A DNA stretch of 5,479 nucleotides from Thermoplasmata archaeon (lineage in GTDB: Archaea; Thermoplasmatota; Thermoplasmata; Thermoplasmatales; Thermoplasmataceae), in contig JAKARU010000067.1 of NCBI GenBank assembly GCA_021819225.1, positions 1 to 5,479 of the forward strand, written 5' to 3'. The position numbers and the translations under genes are program-made. Shown here one piece after another: positions 1-4,870 of this stretch. The notes under the pieces were generated by a model. That model had not been told where the DNA came from, did no database searches, and saw nothing but the letters and a program-made list of their open reading frames with translations. Position 1 is the stretch's first letter, and every line of letters starts with the position of its first letter.

Positions 1-98
1 ATGCTGTTCTTATTGTGGATAAACTGGAACTGAAAGGAATAATAACTAAGGCAGATATACTGAAAGCAGTAGAAACATATGCAGAATCTGGCATTTAA
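1..98 (+). CDS. CBS-domain protein, C-terminal end only (partial)
   Basis: Reading from base 3, an open frame of 31 codons ends in TAA at 96-98 and encodes a peptide starting AVLIVDKLELKGIITKADIL. The pattern of two hydrophobic strands, a charged turn, then G-I-I-T-K-A-D-I-L-K-A is the usual second strand pair and last helix of a CBS domain, a module that commonly binds adenine nucleotides or S-adenosyl compounds to regulate a partner domain. Only this end is visible, so the full domain layout (stand-alone CBS pair or fusion) cannot be told. Its last 20 bp overlap the start of the CDP-archaeol synthase gene, which implies co-transcription and probably translational coupling. The CBS call rests on a short match and is moderately sure. 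Confidence 0.65.
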   Translation, partial: AVLIVDKLELKGIITKADILKAVETYAESGI

Positions 99-633
99 TA
101 TCTTGGCTGGGCTTTTTGCCTTTATTCCAGCCCTTGTTGCCAACCCAGGGGCAGTTATAACAGGAGGGAAGGGCAGGATGGATCTTGGAAAGAGTTTCAT
201 AGACGGCAGAAGAATACTGGGTGACGGAAAAAGCATAAGTGGATATTTTGGTGGCATTTTGATAGGTTTCGTTTCAGGCATAATTGTCTTGCCGGCCATT
301 TCACTGCTTGGGCTTTTCCAGTTTACAGTTTCATTTGCAACAATCCTGATTGTTTCCTTTGCCCTTGCGTGGGGTTCCCTTACAGGTGACCTTGTAGGTT
401 CATTTATAAAGAGAAGGAGGAATATAAAAAGTGGTGAAAAAGGCGACCTGCTTGATATGTGGCCCTTTGTAATTTTTGCCTTTCTCTTTCTATTCCTCAT
501 ATCCAGATCGTTTTTTGCCTCACTTTATGGAAATTTTATAGACATTGTGATAATACTGGTAATTACTCCACTCCTGCACAGGGGTGTAAATATATTGGCA
601 TATAAAATGCACAGGAAAGATGTTCCATGGTAG
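79..633 (+). CDS. carS: CDP-archaeol synthase (CDP-2,3-bis-O-geranylgeranyl-sn-glycerol synthase)
   Basis: Integral membrane enzyme that transfers CMP from CTP to unsaturated archaetidic acid (digeranylgeranylglyceryl phosphate), giving the activated CDP lipid from which archaeal polar head groups are made. The 184-residue length fits the family. The family blocks are present: an N-terminal hydrophobic helix followed by ANP (21-23), G-K-S-F-x-D-G-R-R-I-L-G-D-G-K (37-51), G-D-L-V-G-S-F-I-K-R-R (103-113), L-L-D (124-126), and the C-terminal T-P-L-L-H-R-x-x-N-I-L-A-Y-K (163-176) ending in VPW. About five hydrophobic segments are visible. The usual LLDQLDF stretch reads LLDMWPF here. The ATG overlaps the upstream CBS gene by 20 bp, and the stop overlaps the pth2 start by 7 bp. 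No strong Shine-Dalgarno sequence is seen, so translation is probably coupled to the upstream gene. Confidence 0.93.
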   Translation: MQNLAFNILAGLFAFIPALVANPGAVITGGKGRMDLGKSFIDGRRILGDGKSISGYFGGILIGFVSGIIVLPAISLLGLFQFTVSFATILIVSFALAWGSLTGDLVGSFIKRRRNIKSGEKGDLLDMWPFVIFAFLFLFLISRSFFASLYGNFIDIVIILVITPLLHRGVNILAYKMHRKDVPW

Positions 634-986
634 AAGAGATGAAGATGATAATAGGAGTCAGGAAGGATCTGGACATGGGAAAGGGGAAGATAGCAGCCCA
701 GGCTTCACATGCGGCGGTAAATTGTGCCCTGTGGTCCCAGAAGCATAACAAAAAGATTTTCAGGGAATGGGAGTCACAGGGGCAGAAAAAAATCGTGATC
801 AGGCTTCGGAACGTTGAAGAACTTTACAGATTGAAAACAGAATGTGAGAGCCTGGGGCTCAACACATCTGTGATCTCTGATGCTGGATACACGCAGGTGG
901 ATCCTGGGAGCACAACCTGCATTGGAATAGGGCCTGCCCCTTCAGAAATAGTAGATAAAATAACCTCGGAATATCCATTGCTCTAA
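627..986 (+). CDS. pth2: Archaeal/eukaryotic-type peptidyl-tRNA hydrolase Pth2
   Basis: Cytosolic enzyme that hydrolyses the ester bond of peptidyl-tRNAs released by stalled ribosomes, recycling tRNA. The 119-residue length is normal for Pth2. The signature V-R-x-D-L-x-M-G-K-G-K-I-A-A-Q-x-x-H-A (11-29) is intact, as is the D-A-G-Y-T-Q-V-x-P-G-S-T-T-C-I-G-I-G-P block (85-103), which carries the conserved Lys, Asp and Thr residues of the active site. It resembles the Thermoplasma acidophilum protein as I remember it, including an M-V-x-x-M start, so I keep the ATG at 627. The in-frame ATG at 639 is the alternative and would place the start just before the first strand. The gene overlaps carS by 7 bp (probable coupling) and converges on nob1 with a 4-bp overlap. 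Confidence 0.96.
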   Translation: MVEEMKMIIGVRKDLDMGKGKIAAQASHAAVNCALWSQKHNKKIFREWESQGQKKIVIRLRNVEELYRLKTECESLGLNTSVISDAGYTQVDPGSTTCIGIGPAPSEIVDKITSEYPLL

Positions 987-1507
987 CTTTTCCTAGATTC
1001 GTTTTCCCTCAATGGGTACCGTGTTATCCTGTGCCCGCATATGGTGCAGTTCTCCATTCTTGATTCATATTTTGCACCGCACCCTCTGCACATATATCCC
1101 CACTTTATGCTTTCCTTAATTGCTTCTATGCCACAACCGTGGTACTCTATGCCCATTTCGGAACACACATTCTGCAATGAATAATCATCTGAAATTACGA
1201 CGCCCAAATATTCCTTTGCCACTGCTATTATTTCCATATCTGTCTGGCTCAGGTATGGCAGATCGCCCGTTTTCCTTGATGCTTCCCTGACAAGGGACAT
1301 ATATTCTTCCTTTGGGGATGCCGTTTTTATTACGTTTAAATTATGGCTCATCACCCTATTCATCCTGCCATGTTTTATCTCACCTATAACACCCAGGGGT
1401 ACGATGCAGTTCGTCGAAAGAATTTCAATTCTGCCAGTCAATATGGCAGAAGTATCGGGGATGATGATCTTTTCCTCCAGGTCCGGCATGAACGATTTTT
1501 TCGCCAT
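983..1507 (-). CDS. nob1: Archaeal Nob1 endonuclease (PIN domain plus zinc ribbon)
   Basis: Ribosome-biogenesis nuclease that in archaea and eukaryotes cleaves at the 3' end of small-subunit rRNA. Numbering from the chosen start (174 residues): the PIN domain begins at P-D-T-S (17-20, Asp18), with further acidic residues Glu43 in G-E-I-K, Asp90 in the S-Q-T-D segment and Asp107/108 in S-D-D-Y-S-L-Q-N. A C-terminal zinc ribbon follows, with C-R-G-C (140-143) and C-T-I-C-G (154-158). The open frame runs upstream to 1687, but the extra 60 residues lie wholly inside the citrate synthase gene in another frame and look unlike protein, so I start at the ATG at 1505-1507. This lies one base after the citrate synthase stop, which implies an operon. 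An internal ATG at 1489 is a weaker alternative. The 3' end overlaps pth2 tail to tail. Confidence 0.92.
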   Translation of the reverse strand: MAKKSFMPDLEEKIIIPDTSAILTGRIEILSTNCIVPLGVIGEIKHGRMNRVMSHNLNVIKTASPKEEYMSLVREASRKTGDLPYLSQTDMEIIAVAKEYLGVVISDDYSLQNVCSEMGIEYHGCGIEAIKESIKWGYMCRGCGAKYESRMENCTICGHRITRYPLRENESRKS

Positions 1508-1508
1508 T

Positions 1509-2663
1509 TCAGTCTCTATCCTGAATGGGGATGTATTTTCTTGGCCCCTTTTCTCCTGTGTAAAGGGCGTTTGGCCAGAAAATTCTATTGTCCCTTGAGT
1601 ATTCCAAAGCCCTGGCAACCCAACCTGAGATTCTTCCTGCCACAAACAAGGGCGTGAAAATTTCTGCCTTGAATCCCATGCTGTCATATATCATTCCTGA
1701 ATAGAAGTCTACATTGGGAAATATTCCTCTTTCCCCGTATTTATTGATCATTAATTCCTCAATTTTTTCTGCTGTTTTGAGTGTTTCATTCCCTCTGCTC
1801 TCTGCAAAATATTCAGCATACCTTTTCAGGATCTTTGCTCTTGGATCATAGACCTTGTAAACTCTATGGCCAAATCCTACAACTTTGTCTCCCCTTTCTG
1901 TCATTGCCTTAAGTTCTTTCTCTGCATTCCCTGGATGGCCTATAGATTGTATCATTTTCAGGGCTCTTTCATTTGCTCCTCCGTGAAGCGACCCCTTTAG
2001 CGTGGCTACAGCTGAGGTAACTGCTGAGTACATATCTGCCATGGTGGATATAGTAACAAGGGCAGAAAAAGTTGAAGCATTCATTCCATGATCTGCATGC
2101 AATATGAGGGAAGTGTCCATTATTTTAGACTCAACGGGGTCTGGCTTAGTGCCTGTTGACATGTAAAAGAGGTTTGCGGCATATCCAAGATCCGGGTTTG
2201 GGCTGGTTATTGGCTTCCCGGAATATATCCTGTGGATTGCCCCTACAATCGCTGGCATCCTTGCAATAAGGCCAACACCTATTCTCTCCTGATTTTCAAT
2301 TGTGGCTTCAGATTCCTCTTTGTCAAAACAAGAAAGATATGATACCGCTGTTCTAAGTGTGGACATGGGGTGGGCTTTTGCGCCTATTGACTCTATCAAG
2401 GAATAGACTTCATCTGGCACAACCATTTGTTCCCTCAACCTGGTGACGTATTTTTCATATTCTTTCCGCTTTGGCAGGTGCCCGTAGAGCAAAAGGTATG
2501 AAACCTCTTCGTAATTGCTCTGCTCAACCAGGCTGTTAATTTCATAACCTCTGTAAAATAGCTTTCCATCTGATCCATTTGCATATCCAATCTTGGTTTC
2601 CGCTGCTATGACCCCTTCGAGACCTTTTCTCAATTTTTCCTCTGGTTCGACTTCCCCATTCAT
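1509..2663 (-). CDS. gltA: Citrate synthase (possibly a divergent paralogue or 2-methylcitrate synthase)
   Basis: Condenses acetyl-CoA with oxaloacetate to citrate at the entry of the TCA cycle; relatives use propionyl-CoA (2-methylcitrate synthase). The 384 residues match archaeal enzymes. Seen: an N-terminal K-G-L-E-G-V-I-A-A-E-T block, F-Y-R-G-Y (36-40), Y-L-L-L-Y-G-x-L-P (56-64), L-H-A-D-H-G-M-N-A-S-T (188-198), catalytic His227 in G-S-L-H-G-G-A-N-E, His266 and Arg267 in G-F-G-H-R-V-Y-K, Arg275 in D-P-R-A, Asp319 in P-N-V-D-F-Y-S-G, and Arg344. Unusual: the C-terminal motif normally read as GWxAHxxE is GWVARALE, and the following R-P-R is W-P-N (363-365), so an arginine expected to reach into the partner subunit's active site is absent. 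A GAGGG sequence lies about 10 nt before the ATG. The gene is followed by nob1 after one base. Substrate cannot be decided from sequence. Confidence 0.92.
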   Translation of the reverse strand: MNGEVEPEEKLRKGLEGVIAAETKIGYANGSDGKLFYRGYEINSLVEQSNYEEVSYLLLYGHLPKRKEYEKYVTRLREQMVVPDEVYSLIESIGAKAHPMSTLRTAVSYLSCFDKEESEATIENQERIGVGLIARMPAIVGAIHRIYSGKPITSPNPDLGYAANLFYMSTGTKPDPVESKIMDTSLILHADHGMNASTFSALVTISTMADMYSAVTSAVATLKGSLHGGANERALKMIQSIGHPGNAEKELKAMTERGDKVVGFGHRVYKVYDPRAKILKRYAEYFAESRGNETLKTAEKIEELMINKYGERGIFPNVDFYSGMIYDSMGFKAEIFTPLFVAGRISGWVARALEYSRDNRIFWPNALYTGEKGPRKYIPIQDRD

Positions 2664-2673
2664 ATAGATTCAA

Positions 2674-2678
2674 CCCTC
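2674..2678 (-). promoter_or_regulatory. Ribosome binding site of citrate synthase
   Basis: On the minus strand the sequence CTGAGGGTTGAATCTAT precedes the ATG. GAGGG (reverse complement of 2674-2678) lies about 10 nt before the start and could pair with the anti-Shine-Dalgarno end of 16S rRNA. This supports the ATG at 2663 and a transcript with a short leader. Confidence 0.45.
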
Positions 2679-2702
2679 AGTTTGATGGAAATTATGGTTT
2701 TC

Positions 2703-2709
2703 TTTTAAA
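2703..2709 (-). promoter_or_regulatory. Candidate TATA box (box A) for the citrate synthase-nob1 operon
   Basis: The minus strand reads TTTAAAA here, an archaeal box A-like sequence. A start point about 25 nt downstream would fall near 2681 and give a leader of about 18 nt that just includes the GAGGG site. A second AT-rich candidate (CATATAATAAG on the minus strand, near 2729-2739) would give a leader near 45-50 nt. The choice is inference from spacing only. Confidence 0.4.
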
Positions 2710-2788
2710 GAATTCCACATCCGTGCCTTATTATATGAAAATAGCTAATTAACGTTTCTTTGAAAGATATGGTTTTAGGTTTCCGGAA

Positions 2789-2813
2789 AAAACAATTTGT
2801 TTTGTATTGTTTT
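2789..2813. repeat. Inverted repeat AAAACAAT-N9-ATTGTTTT in the divergent intergenic region
   Basis: Perfect 8-bp arms (2789-2796 and 2806-2813) are separated by TTGTTTTGT. An alternative shorter pairing, AAAACA-ATT-TGTTTT, lies inside it. It sits about mid-way between the citrate synthase start and padR, upstream of both candidate TATA boxes, where a regulator could act on either gene. The composition is AT-rich and chance cannot be excluded. Confidence 0.35.
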
Positions 2814-2872
2814 GGAGGTCGACTTATTTATTTTTTTAACTATATTTAAAATATGAAGTCTCTTAGTATAAC

Positions 2873-2880
2873 TTTATATA
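2873..2880 (+). promoter_or_regulatory. TATA box (box A) of padR
   Basis: TTTATATA is a close match to the archaeal box A. Its centre is about 24 nt before the ATG at 2900, which places the expected transcription start at or within a few bases of that ATG and suggests a leaderless mRNA, as is common in Thermoplasmata and other archaea. Confidence 0.6.
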
Positions 2881-2901
2881 TCGATATCGGATAACCGATA
2901 T
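2878..2901. promoter_or_regulatory. Nested dyads overlapping the padR TATA box and start: probable PadR operator
   Basis: Two palindromic units share bases. ATATCGATAT (2878-2887) is a perfect 10-bp palindrome overlapping the TATA box. ATATCGG-ATAA-CCGATAT (2884-2890, 2895-2901) has perfect 7-bp arms and reaches into the ATG at 2900. Together they give four ATATCG/CGATAT half-sites between TATA box and start point. PadR regulators are dimeric winged-helix repressors that often control their own promoter, so binding here would block transcription factor or polymerase access. The operator role is inferred; the symmetry is seen directly. Confidence 0.5.
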
Positions 2902-3337
2902 GATAATTATGATGGGAAACATGTTTGGCAAAAGAAGAGACCTGAGATTTACAATTCTCGCGGTTTTGAGAAACGGATCGAAGAACGGGGCTGAGATTAT
3001 GGATTCAGTGGACAGGATGACTTTTGGGATGTGGAGGCCCTCGCCCGGATCGCTTTACCCGATGCTTCAGAAGATGGTTGATGAAAACCTGATAAAGAAA
3101 GATGAATCGGGATCCTACAGCCTGACCGAGGAATCGGGCAACTGGTTTGGAATGGGGCATTTTCACAATCCCTTTTCCGCAAATTCACCAAGAAATTTTG
3201 AAGAGGCTGTGGATGAAATCAATGGGCTGGTGAATTTTCTTGAGGACATAAAATCCAATGGAAGCAATAAATTCAAGGAAAACAAAGAGGAATTGGATAA
3301 AATTGCAGAAAGGATAAAGAAATTGCTTTCCGATTGA
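2900..3337 (+). CDS. PadR-family winged-helix transcriptional regulator
   Basis: 145-residue DNA-binding protein. Residues about 14-78 form the PadR winged helix: L-R-F-T-I-L-A-V-L (15-23), a helix-turn-helix with G-A-E-I-M-D-S-V, the family hallmark P-S-P-G-S-L-Y-P-M-L (47-56), and a wing D-E-S-G-S-Y-S-L-T (68-76). A linker rich in aromatic, Gly and His residues follows (W-F-G-M-G-H-F-H-N-P-F, 82-92). The C-terminal part (about 98-145) is charged and helical, as expected for the dimerising coiled coil. PadR proteins usually repress genes for stress, detoxification or efflux; the signal here is unknown. The ATG at 2900 fits the TATA spacing of a leaderless transcript, but in-frame ATGs at 2909, 2912 and 2921 are possible. 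Dyads at the start suggest autorepression. The gene converges on the ANL-like gene with 11 bp between them. Confidence 0.88.
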   Translation: MIIMMGNMFGKRRDLRFTILAVLRNGSKNGAEIMDSVDRMTFGMWRPSPGSLYPMLQKMVDENLIKKDESGSYSLTEESGNWFGMGHFHNPFSANSPRNFEEAVDEINGLVNFLEDIKSNGSNKFKENKEELDKIAERIKKLLSD

Positions 3338-3348
3338 ACCTTTCCCGT

Positions 3349-4749
3349 TTAATTGAATTTTATGGGCAGCATATAATCGGGCAACTCGTTATCCGAATTT
3401 TGCTTTAGCCCTATTTTCTTATTGCATTTGGCATCCAGTGCCCTCCAGTCATCCTTGCCCTGTGAAATAGAGCAGTTTTTTGTTCGAAGCCTTGTTTCCA
3501 TAAAGTTCATCATTTCACTTACCGGTACAGTTTTTCCCCTATGAATATAAACTGAATCTGTTTCCATGTCCTTTAAGCTCATAGTTGTTTTATCAATGTT
3601 TTCAATTGTGTAATAATCCAGTTCACCTTCATATTTGTCACACACAAAGGCATTTGGAACCTTGAAAACTTTAGAATCTTCCTTATTGTCATCACCAAAA
3701 CTGCTCTGTGCCGTTCCATTTTGAATAAAGTGTTTTGTCATTAGTGGAACCGAGATGCCTTCATACCCAAGAATTGAAAAGAGCGAAGACTCTTTTTTTC
3801 CCAAAAAGACCACCTCTTCTTTGTTCCATTGAAAATTTGTCAGAATAATCGAAATTCTTCCCAGAGTGGTTTCCCTGAATTTCCTTAATTCGTTGAATCC
3901 TTTCATGTTGAGCCACAGCATTATTCCTTCAGTCGGATCCTTTGTTTCGATGGTTTTTTCAAGGTTTTCCGTGAAATCCTCAACCATAACAATCCATTGC
4001 CCCTTAATCACGGGAATGATGATCTCGTTGATCACATCCATGCAGGATGTTGGTTCTTTCTGTATTAACAGGGCCTGAGTATTCCTCCATGGAAAGATAT
4101 CCAGGCTGAATTTTATTGCAGATATTATTTTCCTGAATGTGTAATTCAAGAAAACGAAGGATGAGTCTTTTTTCCACTGAATGTCTGAGATTCCTACGTC
4201 GGTAAATATATCAATGTGTTCCCCTTCTTTTGTTTGCTCGTAGCACATTTCCTCCATTACTGCCCTCTGCCTTGTCCCCTTGTTTCTGTAATTGCTCATA
4301 TCGGGGTTTTTTCTTGCTAAAACCGCCCGGAATTCAGTAGAACTTGTGAGAATATTATATATGTTTGAAGTTTCGTTCCTGTTAATATGGCTGAAAAGTG
4401 AGTCATATGTGATGATTCCTGATATTTTGCCGCTTGTTGCTATTCTATCTATCAGTGGCAGTGGTGTATTTACATCGAGAGGGATAACACTCACCCCATT
4501 CCTCCACAAAGCAAAGTAAGAAAGAAGCAGTTGGTAGCTTGGAGGCAGGAGTACAAGAACTCTTTGCCCTTTCTTCATCGGGAAATTATCCATCATGGAA
4601 GATGCCAGGGATTTTACCATTTCCTTAAATTGCCTGTAACTCCACAGATTATTTCCATAATTTGCTGCCGGATTACTCTCAAAACGTTCGGCTATGTAGT
4701 CTAATATATCATCAACGGTTCTTATTGCTTCAGGATCTATATCGTCCAA
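3349..4749 (-). CDS. Divergent acyl-CoA synthetase / ANL-superfamily-like protein, probably catalytically inactive
   Basis: 466 residues that follow the layout of AMP-forming acyl-CoA synthetases. The N-terminal part is clear: N-Y-G-N-N-L-W-S-Y-R-Q-F (30-41), a typical amphipathic helix, then K-K-G-Q-R-V-L-V-L-L-P-P-S-Y (59-72) and A-L-W-R-N-G-V-S-V-I-P-L-D (80-92). Beyond that, hallmarks fail. The Ser/Thr/Gly-rich P-loop that binds ATP should lie near 196-212, but the sequence there is F-V-F-L-N-Y-T-F-R-K-I-I. The Y-G-x-T-E motif is reduced to L-G-Y-E-G-I-S (327-333), and no Y-x-T-G-D is visible. The protein ends at L-P-D-Y-M-L-P-I-K-F-N, a segment that in active enzymes precedes the P-K-x-x-S-G-K catalytic lysine motif. 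The frame is long and uninterrupted, which argues for a maintained pseudoenzyme, though recent decay is possible. The start is TTG (4747-4749); no in-frame ATG exists between it and an upstream stop. It may also be read as a very divergent adenylating enzyme. Confidence 0.6.
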   Translation of the reverse strand: MDDIDPEAIRTVDDILDYIAERFESNPAANYGNNLWSYRQFKEMVKSLASSMMDNFPMKKGQRVLVLLPPSYQLLLSYFALWRNGVSVIPLDVNTPLPLIDRIATSGKISGIITYDSLFSHINRNETSNIYNILTSSTEFRAVLARKNPDMSNYRNKGTRQRAVMEEMCYEQTKEGEHIDIFTDVGISDIQWKKDSSFVFLNYTFRKIISAIKFSLDIFPWRNTQALLIQKEPTSCMDVINEIIIPVIKGQWIVMVEDFTENLEKTIETKDPTEGIMLWLNMKGFNELRKFRETTLGRISIILTNFQWNKEEVVFLGKKESSLFSILGYEGISVPLMTKHFIQNGTAQSSFGDDNKEDSKVFKVPNAFVCDKYEGELDYYTIENIDKTTMSLKDMETDSVYIHRGKTVPVSEMMNFMETRLRTKNCSISQGKDDWRALDAKCNKKIGLKQNSDNELPDYMLPIKFN

Positions 4750-4767
4750 TGTACTTGTATATGATTG

Positions 4768-4775
4768 ATATTTAA
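4768..4775 (-). promoter_or_regulatory. Candidate TATA box for the ANL-like gene
   Basis: On the minus strand TTAAATAT lies with its centre about 22-23 nt before the TTG start, close to the spacing expected for a leaderless transcript beginning at or near that codon. The spacing supports TTG as the true start. It lies only about 15-20 bp from the probable left end of the insertion sequence. Confidence 0.4.
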
Positions 4776-4790
4776 TAACTTTAACTTATG

Positions 4791-4814
4791 CGAGCAAGAA
4801 GTCTCATTGACTCG
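4791..4814 (+). repeat. Candidate left-end subterminal hairpin of the insertion sequence
   Basis: CGAG (4791-4794) can pair with CTCG (4811-4814), or alternatively AGTC (4800-4803) with GACT (4809-4812) around the loop TCATT. The two pairings overlap and exclude each other at the 3' side. Position upstream of tnpA fits the TnpA recognition hairpin of IS200/IS605 left ends, but both stems are only 4 bp and the match could be chance. Confidence 0.3.
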
Positions 4815-4842
4815 ACAAGGGGATGAAAGCGGGCGAAATGTT

Positions 4843-4870
4843 TATGGCGTATTGCTATACCTATGCCATA
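4843..4870 (+). repeat. Bulged inverted repeat over the tnpA start codon
   Basis: TATGGC (4843-4848) pairs with GCCATA (4865-4870), and inside it GTAT (4849-4852) pairs with ATAC (4857-4860) around TGCT, leaving a 4-nt bulge CTAT at 4861-4864 that contains the first two bases of the tnpA ATG. An alternative pairing is CGTAT (4848-4852) with ATACG (4868-4872). In RNA this would bury the start codon; in single-stranded DNA it could be a TnpA-bound structure. Symmetry is seen; role is inferred. Confidence 0.45.

Larger units (their letters stand above)
2664..2899. other. Divergent AT-rich intergenic region
   Basis: This 236-bp stretch separates the leftward citrate synthase gene from the rightward padR gene. 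I find no plausible coding frame or RNA gene in it. It holds a candidate TATA box for each gene, the AAAACAAT inverted repeat, a T-rich run (2827-2838), a 13-bp AT palindrome ATATTTAAAATAT (2842-2854), and the nested dyads at the padR start. Confidence 0.7.

Noticed and set aside
1..33. Short frame beginning with ATG at base 1
   Set aside because: It stops after ten codons. The neighbouring frame from base 3 gives a CBS-like peptide that overlaps carS in operon fashion.
563..751. Small minus-strand open frame across the carS-pth2 junction
   Set aside because: It is antisense to two clear genes, and its composition looks like a shadow frame.
1508..1687. N-terminal extension of the nob1 reading frame by 60 residues
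   Set aside because: It lies entirely within the citrate synthase gene in another frame, has no family similarity, and the PIN domain begins just after the ATG at 1507.
2827..2838. T-rich run as a transcription terminator
   Set aside because: No gene transcribed rightward ends just before it; it lies between two divergent promoters, so AT-rich promoter DNA is the simpler reading.
3866..4519. Plus-strand open frames (3866-4078 and 4292-4519) with membrane-like hydrophobic peptides
   Set aside because: Both are antisense to the long ANL-like gene, lack promoters or ribosome sites of their own, and the hydrophobic look is expected from reverse complements of hydrophobic/charged codons.
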